NCBI GenBank assembly: GCA_023159155.1 | Contig: JAJNNX010000001.1 | Span: 2,542,001 to 2,606,000, forward strand | DNA: 64,000 nt | From: Ustulina deusta | Taxonomy: Eukaryota; Ascomycota; Sordariomycetes; Xylariales; Xylariaceae | Reading direction: 5' to 3' | Part shown: piece by piece, positions 11,658-23,673 of the stretch | Numbering within the stretch: position 1 is the stretch's first letter | How the letters are laid out: each line of letters opens with the position of its first letter | The notes under the pieces: generated by a model | What the model was told of the DNA's origin: nothing | Databases searched by the model: none | Seen by the model: the letters and a program-made list of their open reading frames with translations, nothing else | Program-made: the position numbers and the translations under genes

Positions 11658-14600
11658 ACAACTTATAATATTTATAAATTACTTTATAATTATTTCTTAT
11701 AATTAATTAATAATAATTGTTACTTTACTTACTATTATTTAAATTATTTTATAGCATTTAAATATAGCTACTGCTATTTCTATTAAGCTAAAAACTAATA
11801 ATAATACTAAAGGTAATACTCTGGTAGGAATACTATACTTTAGTGGTAGCTACCTACCCTACTATAGATGCCCTAATGTACTAACTGTATAACTAATAAA
11901 ATATATTGCACTTATTAAATCTAACAAATAACTTCTATTATATTTATATTCCTAACAACTATTATTATTATTAATAATATTTGCAGCTTATTATTAATTA
12001 TTGACAAAAAACAAAAATTGATCTACTTTAGTGTTTGCTATACAAAAGTATAGATTATTTAGAATACTAGATAAGCTAACGTTTTTTTAACAACTAGAAA
12101 TTTAGCTAAAACTAGGCTAAAAAAACAATAAATAATGTTTTAGATACTTAGAACTAAATCAAAAATTTATTTAAGTTCTAAACCAAGCTTGTTTATAAAT
12201 ATTTAAAAAATTACTATAAAATATAATTTCAAAACTTAACTATTTATTTTACTAATTTACTATTAATTCCTTAATAAAAAAAACTTTTTATATTTTATAT
12301 AAAAATTTAAAAACAAACAAAAAATATGTCTTTTTTATAAAATTTTTTTAGATTATAACTATTAATTAAAAACTCTTTTTTTATTAACTATACTTTTAAA
12401 TCTTTTATTATTGTTTTTATTACGTAAAGTTTTTTTTATATTTATACTAAAAAACATTAATAAAATAGACCTGTTCGGACTTAAAGTTATTATTTGATTA
12501 CTTATACTAGAATCTAAATCTAGTACATTTAGTACTTTTATTTTAGGGCAACTTATACCTAAAATAATTAAAATATTATTTAATTTTAATTCTAATAATT
12601 TTATGTTAAGTTTAACTTTATTAAATAATATTTTATTAGAATTTATTTTAAATAACTTATTTTATTAGCTAATATTTAAAAAATATAATAGCTATTAAAA
12701 TAAGTAATAATTTTAAAATAATTACTTTTTAAAGCATTACTATGTTTGATTTTCTAGCTAAATATTTTAAGTTTAAAAAATAAATAAAAAACTATATATA
12801 TGTTATAAAATATGCTAGTTTTTTGCTTAAAAAATTAAAAAAAATAAATTAATTAAAATCCTTAATATATTAATAAGTTTTAATTTATATAAAGTATAAA
12901 AAGCTTAAAAAGTTGTTTAATAAAAGGTTAAAAGTTATATTTGCAGCTGTTATAAAAAAAATATCTAAAAACTACTAATAAAACAATAAGTAGAGTTTAA
13001 TAATAAAAACAAAAAAATTATAGTAGCTAATATATAAAAGCTAATTAATAAAAAAGTTAAGCTAATTAAAAGTTTAGCTTTTTAAAACTTATTATATAAA
13101 TAAAAAAACATTTTACTAGCTACTAAAAGCTCGGTTTTAATTTTTACTACAAAACTCCGTAATATTTGTTCCAATTTTAAAGATCTAAATTTAAAAAACT
13201 ACGCCAACTTTGTTTTTATTTTTTTTTAGACAAATTATTTTATTACTATTAGAAAACCTATAAAAAGAAAACTTATAAAAAAAACAATTTTTTAATTCGC
13301 TTTAATAAAAACATAATAAAAAATATATATAAAAAAAATTACTAGCTAAAATATTACTAAAGCTATACTATTTATAAATTAACAAAGAAAGAATTATAAT
13401 AATAATAATAATAATAGTAATAATAATAATAAAAATAATAAAAAATCAAAAAAAAAGAACCTAGCTATTCTTATTGTACTATTGCTAGCTAAAAAGTTAT
13501 AACTTATAGCTCTTTAAAATATTTCTATATAAACTTAGACCTAGCTTTTAACTAGTAAAAAACAAAAATACTAAACAAAAAGCAAAAAATATCAGATAAT
13601 ATAAATATAACTGCTCTATTTGCTAATAATGCCTTATTATCTTTACTACTAGGACTTTTAAACTTAATATTTCTAGCTACCCAAAACAATATAAAAAAAA
13701 TAAAAAAAATACTAGAACAAAAACCAGGTATTTTTAATAAAATATTTAATAAATTTAGGCATTAAAAAAATTAATATTTATTAGTAATAAAAGTATTACT
13801 TATAATACTATAAAGCTTAATAGCTATAGTCCTATTAAACTTTAGTTTTAAACAAATTCTAATAAAAATAAGTTTTTTAAATATATTAAAGCTAAAAACA
13901 ATAAAACTTATAAAACAAATTATTAATTATATTATTTTAAATAATAGTTATAACTAAACTAATTTTAGTAATAAATCGCTATTTATAGAACTTTAACCTT
14001 ATAATAGGCCGCCGGTCTATAAAATTAGTAGTATTATAGTTATTTTAAAATAAATAAGTATTACTAGATTTTTTACTATTATAAATAAAAGAACTAAAAT
14101 AGTTATTATTAATAATACTATTTATTGCTTTAAAATAGGCATAAATCTAGTTTTAATATCTTAACTTGCAAAAAAAAAAAAAAAATTTCTATTTTATTAA
14201 AATAAAGCTTAAGCAGCTATAAAAAAGCATACTTTTTTAATAGTAAAAAAGTCCAGCAGACTATATATAATTAATTAGCTAAACAAAACTACTTAAATAG
14301 CTGCTTTTAATATTACTTTTTAAGCTTACTTAGTTAACCCTACCCTAAAAGTATAGCATAAACAACTTAAATATATAAATAATAAAAAAATATAAAAACT
14401 AATAATAATAATAAAAAGTATTACTTTTTAAACTAAATATTGTTTTTATAAAGCTTATATTAAAAAAAGAATACAAATAAAACTTTATAAAAAATTTTTT
14501 TTTAAAAGAACTTATTTTATAAAATCCTTTTACTTTAATAAAGCTAGCATACTAAAAAACATTTTTATAAATTATAATAAGTCTATAGGGTGGATAGCTA

Positions 14601-17600
14601 TTTTTTATAACTTTATTAGCAAAGTTTAGGCTATTTTTTTACTAAATCTAGGTTTATAGTTTTTAGAATTTAAAAAACTTTTATAAAAATAAGAAAAACC
14701 TAAACAATAATACTAATATATTAACCTAAATAAACTAAAAATATATATAAATAAAAACTTTGTTTATTACTATACCTAAAAAGATATAACTATTAAATAT
14801 TTTGCTATAAAGCAGTACTAACAAAATAAAAAAGCAAAAAAGTCTATCTAAATATTAAAAAATATAGTATAAATAATATTAGTTATAGTAAAAAAAAATA
14901 AACTTTTACCAAACTTTTAGCCTATTTATATTTAAATAGCTACTTATATTAAAAATAAACAACGCTTTAAAAAAACAGTATTAATACTATATAAAAATTA
15001 GTATAATAAATAGCTAGACTATTATTATATAGTTATTTTTAGTATACTAAAAAACTATATACTAAATAATAAACCAAATATATTAAAAATAAAAACTATT
15101 CTTTGCAAAATATTAAAGTATAAAAATAATAAAATATATAACTATATTATTTATAAACTTAATAACTTTACTATTATAACTATTAATAATATTACTTTTA
15201 TAAAAAAATATTTTTATATATTAATAAAAAAGACTAAAAAATTAATAAAAAAGCGCTATAGATTACTATTACTTTTTAGTAAACAAAAATAAAAACAAAC
15301 CGCTAAAAAAGCAAAAAAAATAAAAATAACTACCTAAAAAAAAAAGATAGCTTTTAATTTATTACTTATAGAACTTCTAAAATTATATATGCTAGTAGCT
15401 TATATAAAAATACTTTTATTATTTCTAGTACTTTTTAAAAATTAATAACCTCTAGCGTATATATTGCTAGTACTACTATACCTTAAACTAAAAAACCTAA
15501 TATAAAAAGCACTACAATTTTACTATAATTTATATTCCTAAATATAAGTTTTTAATTGTTTATAGTATAGCTTGTATGCTTTATTACTTATTTTTAAAAT
15601 AACTATTGTAGTATTATTATTTATATTATTAGTAGCGGATATAAAACCAAAAAGCTATAAATAAGCTAAAAAAAACGCTAAATAGCTTAAATAGTATAAA
15701 GCTATAAAAATAGAATATTAATTACTTATTAATAATAAGACTTAAACATTTTACAAATTATTTGCTAGCAGAAATCTTATAACTAGAAAATAAGTTTATA
15801 AAATTAAAAAAAGCCCTAATAAAAAAGTTACAAAATATAAAGTATAATAAGTTATTTAAAGTTTTAAGCAAATTTTTAGCAAAGATTATAATAAGACTTT
15901 TGCTTTAGTAATAAAACTAATAAGTTATAAAGTTATTTTTATAATTGCTGCAGCCCTAGATCTTAAAATTAAACAAATAAACATTAAAACTATTTTTTTA
16001 TATAAAAAAATAAAAAAAAATATTTATATTTAACAATAGAACTAATAAAGTCTATAAGCTAAACAAAACATTTTATAGCCTAAAATAAGCTTTTAAAATA
16101 TAGTATTAAATATTAGCCGATTTTTTAAAAACACTAAACTTTAAACTATTAGAATTAAACATTAGTATATTTGCTAAAAAGCATATATATATAGCTATTT
16201 ATATTAATAACCTATTAATAATAGGATTTTTAAAAAAAAAATCAATAAAATCAAAAAAGCATTATTAAAAAAATTCAAAATATAAGATCTAGGGCTATAC
16301 TCTTTCTACTTTAGCATAGCTATTACTTAGGACCAAAAAAATAAAACTATTCTTTTTAATTAAAAAGCCTACTTAAAAAAAATAATTAAAAAACTAGGCT
16401 AATAAAAAATATATATAATTATTATACCTATTAATATAAATAAAATTCTAGAACTAGTAAATAACTATAAAGCTTTTAAAAATAATATTTAGTAATATAT
16501 AAAAGCTATTAGCTGCTTAATATACGCTATGCTTAGTACTAAACTAAATATAATATATATTATTTCCTATTTAAACAAATATATAAAAAACTTTATAATA
16601 ATATATATAAAAGCAATTAAGCAAATATTATATTATTTATATAGTACTATTAACTTAAAACTATACTATTAAAAAAAACTATAAAATTTAATAAAATAAA
16701 CTAATATTAATTAAGCTAGCTATATTTAAACTAGACGTTTAATAATAAAATATATTTTTAATATAAAAAGTAGTACTATTAGTTAAAGCTTTAAAAAACA
16801 ACAAAGTACTATTTTATCTTTCTGCGAGTTAGAACTAATAAAACAAATATAAGCTATAAAAAAAGCTATATAGCTTTAATAATTACTATTTAAATTAAAC
16901 GTTTTTAAAAAAAAATAACTATTACTATTATATATAAAGACAATCAAAAGGCTATAGCTATAGCAAAAAACTTATAATTTTATAACAAAATAAAACATAT
17001 TTTTATATAACAAGCTTTTTATAGAAAAGCTATATAATAAAAAAATATCAATTTTAAATAAATTTATATATTTAAACAAATAGCTAATAGCTTTACTAAA
17101 CTACTACTATAGAACAAATTTATTATATTTTAAAACGCTTTAGGCTTTTAATTATAAAACAAATAAAAAAAATAGCTAAGTTTATATTTTATAAGCTTTA
17201 TAAGTTATTTACTAAAATTTTTATTATTTTAAAATATTTTTATAGATCTTATATAGCTAATCTAATAAAGCTTTTACTTTTTAAGGCGTTTTATTTTAAA
17301 AAACTCTAAAATTACTAATGTTTTTTTTAAACTATAACTATTTATATTTTACTAGATCTTTTATTTTATTATAATTTAATTAATATTATTTATAAACTAA
17401 TTAATTAATATTATTAATTTTTATTTTATAAAAGATTTTTTTGCTAATGTTAAGGCTTTATTTTAAAAAAATAAAAAACTATAATAAAAAAAAATATTTA
17501 AAATATTAATATTATTTATAAACTTTTTATTTTTATTTTTAATTATAACAAAATTACTAATAGATTTTAATAAATTTTTATTAGATTTAAAAAGGTTAAG

Positions 17601-18283
17601 CTCTAAAATTAAAAACTTTTTAAAACAATTTTAAATATAACTAAAACTAATTTTTATTTTAAAGTATTTAAAACTAAAACAAAAATATAAAACAATTTTA
17701 TATATATACTTTTAATTTATTTTTTTTATAACAAATAAAACAAAGTAAACTAAACAAACTATATATTAAATGTTTAAACTAAAGACTTTTTTAGTTATTT
17801 TGCTGGACCTATTAATATAAATAAATACTATTTTAAAATTAGAATGTTTAATATTTTAAATAGATTTATAATAAAAAACTAATAAAAAACCAAAAAATAA
17901 TATATTTTTATAATTACTATTATTAAAATAAAAAAATTAAAAAGAAAATATATTCTAATATAGGACTATAATTTAGTAGAAGTTATAAGATTTAATTACT
18001 AAAATAAAATATTTTTTAAAAAACAATATATTTTTATTAAATATTTTAGAAAGAAAAAAAATATAAAAAAAGCATACATTTAGTATAATATAAACGCAAA
18101 TCGAAGTAGCAAAAAAAAATGCCTATTAAACTTTTTACTAAAAGTATTAAAATAAACAAAGCTAAAAAATCTACTTTATTAAAAAATCAAAAATATATGC
18201 TTTTAAAATTGTATATAACTTTAAGCATAATAAGGAATAGTTAGAAAAACAAGTTAGTAATAACTTTATATAGATATATATAG

Positions 18284-18295
18284 TTTAAGTAGGAA
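18284..18295 (+). other. degraded polypurine tract
   Basis: A purine-rich stretch (AAGTAGGAA) directly abuts the 3' LTR, where plus-strand priming occurs in LTR elements. It is short, probably because of mutation. Confidence 0.5.
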
Positions 18296-18456
18296 TATAA
18301 AAATCGGGAAGTAAGTAAAGAAGATAGCTAGGTATTACGCCCCACACGCATCTACTATATATTGTAGAGGTACTACTTTATCTAACTATAACCTAGACTT
18401 GTTCCTTAATGCATAATATAATACTGTACACCTATTATATACACTTATTTTCAACT
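18296..18456 (+). repeat. 3' LTR (161 bp)
   Basis: Partner of the 5' LTR, of the same length with no indels. It is followed immediately by the TCACC target duplication. Confidence 0.9.
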
Positions 18457-18461
18457 TCACC
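18457..18461. repeat. 3' target-site duplication TCACC
   Basis: Exact copy of the pentamer preceding the left LTR. Confidence 0.85.
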
Positions 18462-18852
18462 CAAGCCGACTTACATTAAAGCCAAGAACTCACAACAGAG
18501 ACAAAGATGGACTGAAGACAGTGCACACTACAGCTGTAACCTTGAGAGACTTAGCTACCACCAAGCACTTCTAAGAGATTTCGGAAGGTTTAGATAATTA
18601 ACAAAATGGGCAAAGGCATTGTTTTGATGTAGGGAATTCAATTCACGATTCTCTATTTCCTCTGGTAACTGGTTGGCTGGGAGCTAAGGATGATGGAGAG
18701 AGGTGCGAATGTACCTAAGCTATGTACAGTCCGTATAGAATAGTTGGAAACCTAGCCCCTATTCGAGATATGTTAATCTAATCTAAGTATACGCACTGAG
18801 CGTTATTTGAGCGGATGTACTGCGATAGGTGGGTTGTGCGCTGCGCGATGTA
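18462..18852. other. spacer between retroelement and hydrolase
   Basis: Base composition returns abruptly to normal after the 3' LTR. No coding region is seen. This is the 3' flank of the minus-strand hydrolase. Confidence 0.6.
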
Positions 18853-19801
18853 TCATTTTATACCCTGCAAGAACTTACTCACTGTGTTGCAAAGCCACTC
18901 TTCGGCTTCTGGTTCCTCGACTCTATGCGTGGCCCCTGGTATTGTTCCCGACAACTCGCTAGCAATACTTGGTTTACACAACTCACGCCAGCGGCTGACC
19001 AGTTCCTCCTTGTTCACGAAATCTGGGACATACTCATCATTACCAGAATGGAGTATCAGCAGAGGTTTGTCTATCCTCTTCCAGTACGAGGCAGCCACCT
19101 CATCTCTTAAATCGGGCGAGAAATAGTTATCTTCACCATCGGCTGCCACAAGAGCATACCACCTCCAAGCAGATATTGGAGTACCTCTCATGAACTCGGG
19201 TAGCTGGGCGAGCGCCATCCGCTCATGACTCTTCCCAGAGTCAATGAGCTGCTTCGCGGCCTTTACACTCTCTTCTAGCCGGTCGTTACCCATCTCAAGG
19301 GCGATCGCATCTCGATCACAGACGGGGGCCTGAAGAATGTATCCATCCACGGGTGGTGCATTATGGGCGGGGGCGGCGTACTCCATGCAGTCCTGACTTT
19401 GTTAGTCGTCTCTGCCCGGCGTGCATTCAGTCCCAAGGACAGGGTTTTACCTGGCAACCGGTGGAATGGCCCATGAGAATAACTCGCTCCTTGCGAAGGC
19501 CCCGGAGATACTTGACCAATGCCGCGATGTCGGCAACGTCATCGACGAGCCGCGCGAAGCCAAATGCTGAAAAGGAGCTCCGCAATCGGAACTCAAACAC
19601 CGAGTAACCCAGACTCGGGTCTTCTCCTAGGCGCTTGGCTATCGCGCGAGGATAGGGAACGGTGTGCGGCCCGTCGCCGAGCCCTCCAATGAAGACGAGC
19701 GAGTTCTTCGCGTTTTGAGGGCCGATTTCATATGCACAGGCGTGCGACGTCGGCGAAGGGAACGGATGCACCGTCGTGGTAAAGGTACTTGAAGAAGACA
19801 T
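18853..19801 (-). CDS. DUF1749 alpha/beta hydrolase (SidJ-like)
   Basis: Two exons, 19801-19451 and 19392-18853, with a 58-bp GT-AG intron joining CQ to DCMEYA; 296 residues, typical of the DUF1749/UPF0613 family. A cytosolic alpha/beta-hydrolase fold is indicated by the N-terminal strand NSLVFIGGLGDG, the nucleophile elbow GHSTGCQ (Ser near residue 113), an acid candidate in LHSGNDEYVP and the catalytic His in PGATHRVEE. There is no signal peptide. The family includes the Aspergillus fusarinine C esterase SidJ, which releases iron from a siderophore, but members are diverse and no siderophore genes are nearby, so the substrate is open. The gene is divergently paired with Tti1 across a 517-bp shared promoter. 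Confidence 0.9.
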
Positions 19802-20318
19802 AATTCTAGACCAGCCTCTTGTCCGAGCTTGAGCAGTTTTTTCTCGAAATTTTAACTAACGAAGAATAAAGAATAAGAAGTGTCTGGTTGGCATTCTCGA
19901 AAAGGTGCATCCAAAACGAGCTGTGAACGATGATGATGGGCTTACTTACCTACTTCAGTACATGTAGGTACTTAGACTAATGTGTAGCATTATATACCTA
20001 TATACTACCTACCTAGGTGCTATAGAATATACCTATGGTACTAAGCAGTAGGTACCTACTTACTTGTGCAGGACCAATCAGATAGGGCCGAATCGATTGA
20101 GCCGGGACAGCTGAACAAGCTCACTGAAGATGCCCACCACCAGCTCCGAATTATGGGCCTCAAGCGCTACAACATTCACCTACCTAGGTATTTTTTGCCC
20201 TATCAAACCGCAACTGATGACAAACACCACCGATCGCATCTCATCAGGAAGCATGGCTCATCGCTCAGCCATGAGTTTTCTGCGAGGCTAATAAGAAGAC
20301 AACGAACCAAGTCTCAAA
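19802..20318. promoter_or_regulatory. divergent promoter region, hydrolase / Tti1
   Basis: A 517-bp intergenic region between divergent genes. It is crowded with the TACCT/AGGTA motif (about 19945-20060 and again near 20182), including the palindrome CCTACCTAGG. There is no clear TATA box. Regulatory function is inferred from position only. Confidence 0.5.
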
Positions 20319-23300
20319 ATGGCCAGTGCTAATAATGCTTCGGCTGCCCGAAACCAGTTTTTTAAAGAGGTAAGGCATTCCGCCCTGCCAAGCCCCCATC
20401 GTGATATCGCGATGACGGCAGCCTGCTAAGCAAAATCTCGGGGTCCAGCTCAAGCCACGATGCGTCTCCATAAATGACTTGGCCGTGCGCTCGTCCGATA
20501 AGAAGGCGAGCGCAAAGGATTTGATCAAGGTGGCGGAAGATCTCTCGGCACTCCTGGACCGTCAAGTATCGCAGGATGCCTCTGTCCTGGATGAGAAGCT
20601 GGCCGACTACGTCTTCTTTCCGCTCTCCAACATTCTACGGAATCAGCAGCAGTATCCCATTCGTCTGACCGAGGTCACCGTTAAGTGCTTCAGGGTCCTT
20701 GTTGACTATGGCTGGAAGAGCAAGCTGCCCAAGGAGCTTGCCCAGCAATTGCTCCTGCTTCTGACCTTTATCGTCGCCGGCGTGCCCGGTCAGGTGAGGC
20801 AGGATCGCATTCCGGAGGAAACCGAGCTTGAGTCCTTCAAAGCCCTAGCCTCCATTGTCAAGGCTTCGGGGTCGTCACCTAGCGGAGCCGCAGCTCTGGT
20901 CGAGGCAAATGCGATACCCACTCTTGGCCATGCCATCACCGTTGTGCTAGACGGAATCAATCATGGCCGCACATCTGCAATTCAGCTTGAAGCGCTACAG
21001 GCGCTCAACGCCTTGGTGGTTGCAATCAAAGACCAGACAGCTTTAGCCACGTTCTTGCCTGGAATGGTCTCCTCGCTAAGCAGATTTCTAGCACCTCCGG
21101 CCGCACTTAAAACCCAAAGGAAGGTCCTTGTGCAAGGCATTGACACTGTGAGAGATGTCCTCACAAAGGTGCTCGGAGATATTAAAGTGCGGGGAATATT
21201 GAAGAAGACGGCCGATGATAAACTTGACAGCGATAGCGAAAGGAAAATCTTGTCACATTCATGGCTTAACGCAACTGTCGCCAAGGTGAAACTTGCACTA
21301 GCAAGTATTTTGAAGTTGCGGAGTCATTCGTCTGAAGACGTGCAAGCTGCATTAGGAAAGCTCTGTATCACGCTATTAGACGAGTGCCATCAGTCCCTAT
21401 CTGATGCCACTTTAATACTGGTTGAGACGGCAATCATCGTGGGCGACGGCAATGACAAAGAGTCAATATATGAGACAGGCCTCGCTGATCTAGCCAGAAT
21501 ATATCCAGAACTTGGAGACGCTGTCAAAACCACGGTCTATAACTGGGTCACAAGCCTTCCACGCATTGTCCAATCCAGCGAAGAGAAGATCAAGCAGCAG
21601 GCCATGCTAAATCTCATAAAAGGCCAGCATTTCGTCACCACCCTCCAAATTGATTCGTCTATCCTGGACGATTCCTTAGCCGCCTCATTAAGAGATAGCG
21701 CAACAGCACTTGTCGTTGGATCCAAGTCGGGAAACATCCTATCTGAAATCCCTTCTGGTGCCCTCGAATTGAGCAGCATGAGCACAGCCAAAGGAGGCGA
21801 AACGGAATCTTTTCCGCCGATTTTGATAGCCCGAGAGGCCGAGCGTTCAACGCGCGTAGCTCTTATCGACCTCATATCAAAAATTGGGTCGCACTCTCAA
21901 CGCATCAGACTTGGTAGTGACATGTTGAGTTATATACGCGAATCTAATGGGCCTAGCCAAGTCACTTCTTACTGGTTAGCGTTTGAGATGATCAAATCGA
22001 CGCTTAGTCAGGCATCTGAACTAGATGATTTCCTAGACTTCTCGACAGCGGCCGAGACGTCGGACGGGAGCGAGTCTGCGTTTCAGGAACTGTATACATT
22101 TTCGGTCACAATCCTCGACTCGCAAGCTGAGGCAGAAGATGTAGATTGGAGAATGCAGGCCCTTGCCCTGGAGATTACGACTTTCGCCGCATCGAGAATG
22201 CAAGAAGGATTCCGACCGGAACTAATCGACGTACTATATCCTATCGCGACGTTTCTAGGTTCTGATATCCCCCAATTACGGCAACATACAATTATCAGTC
22301 TCAATAACATTGCCACAGCGTGTGGGTACCAGAATGTCGCTGATTTGATTATTGACAACGTCGATTACATGGTCAATTCGGTGTCTCTACGTCTCAATAC
22401 TTTTGATATATCGCCGGCGTCTACCCAGGTACTGCGAATGATGATTAAGCTTACCGGTCCGCGGCTCATACCATATCTTGACGATGTTATAGCATCGATA
22501 TTTGCAGCTCTTGATAACTACCACGGCTATACTTTATTTGTAGAAAACTTGTTCAGCGTACTTACAGAAGTTGTCCAGCAAGGCACCAAGTCAAGTAAAC
22601 TATTACTTGAAGAAACTCCGAAATTAATCAGTCATAAGAAAATCACCCCTACGATAACATCTACTAGTGATTTATGCAAAATTTTAGACGGGCGCCATGA
22701 ACGCCAAAAGACGCGACAACAAGAGCAGCTAGAACTAGAAGAGCGAGAGAGACATCCGAAACGTCCCTTCAAAGCGTCCGATGCTTCTAAGGCTGCAAGC
22801 GAAGGAGACGCAAATAACGAAGAGGAGACTAGAACCGAGGTTGAGAAGCCTCCACCCCCGAAAACACGAACGTTCCAGCTACTCTCACGCATCACGAATC
22901 TGACACAACATTACCTCACGTCTCCCACGCCAACTCTCCGGAAGTCCCTACTGAACCTTCTTGCGACAGTGTGTCCGGCTCTCGCTCCGGATGAAGATGA
23001 ATTCCTACCGCTCGCCAACGCCGTATGGCCTGTACTAATCGAGCGGCTGTACGACTCTGAGACTTTCGTCGTCATAGCAGCTTGCGAGGCTCTGTGCGCG
23101 CTCTGTGCAGCTGCCGGCGACTTTTTGAACACACGCTTCAAGACCGAGTGGTGGGATAACGGACTCGGAAAGTGGTGCCGAAATGTTAGAGCTGAGGCTC
23201 TTCGGTCGCAGGAGCGAGCTAAGGGAAGAGGGAGGGGAAACGTGGGAGCGTCCACGCTTCATTTTGGCAAGAGTAGCCAGGAAGAGGACGGCGGGATAGT

Positions 23301-23673
23301 TATACCTACCCGTACGGGAGATGGGCAACTCAAGATTAGAGACACCAATGAGGAGGTTACGAGCTTTATCGGTGGTGGTGGTGTTATCAGTAGCTCGGGC
23401 TTGGGTCGCTTTGCGCAGATCGTGCAGATCTGGAACGCGGTGCAGGATTTACTTGTCGCGATTGTTACCTACGTCCACGTCGATGACGACATCTTTGATC
23501 AGATCCTTCCACTGCTTGCTGATGCTCTGGAGGCCCAGGACTCGGCGGCCCGCACAACTCTTGAGACTGTTGATGCTGATGCTGTTTGGCTATTCATGTA
23601 TGAGCGCGGTATGCTGGCTGTAGATCCGAATACCTATCCTAGCATGACTGGCGTGAAGTTTGTAGAGGTGTGA
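20319..23673 (+). CDS. tti1: TEL2-interacting protein Tti1
   Basis: Two exons, 20319-20369 and 20449-23673. The 79-bp intron joins FFKE to LKPRCVSINDLAV, reproducing the conserved N-terminus of Tti1; the protein has 1091 residues. It is almost entirely alpha-helical HEAT-type repeats, with a charged loop near residues 740-800 (a glutamate/arginine run then EEETRTEVEKPPPPK). The C-terminal helices end near LETVDADAVWLF. Tti1 forms the TTT complex with Tel2 and Tti2, which helps Hsp90 fold PIKK kinases (TOR, ATM/Tel1, ATR/Mec1), and is a subunit of ASTRA in yeast. Starting from the long exon alone would lose 27 residues, because that frame has no early ATG. No disruption is seen. Confidence 0.9.

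Larger units (their letters stand above)
11477..18456 (+). mobile_element. RIP-degraded Ty1/Copia LTR retrotransposon
   Basis: A complete 6980-bp element: LTR 161 bp, primer site, interior, purine-rich tract, LTR 161 bp, flanked by TCACC. The interior is overwhelmingly A/T and has no open frame of 60 codons in any of six frames. Plus-strand fragments are still readable. Near 15940-15970 the translation IAAALDLKI matches the Copia reverse transcriptase region before the catalytic site. Near 16715 a run with the pattern A-x-Y followed by TRR fits the RNase H segment. RT lying before RNase H at the 3' end, on the plus strand, fits Copia order; integrase should lie upstream (about 14-15 kb) but I could not place its motifs reliably. 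The C-to-T / G-to-A bias is the signature of RIP. The element cannot encode functional proteins. Confidence 0.93.

Noticed and set aside
13390..13440. ATA trinucleotide microsatellite in the AT-rich island
   Set aside because: A by-product of the extreme AT content of the RIP-mutated element, not an independent repeat.
22632..23328. Minus frames of 87-114 codons inside Tti1
   Set aside because: Shadows of the 1064-codon coding strand.
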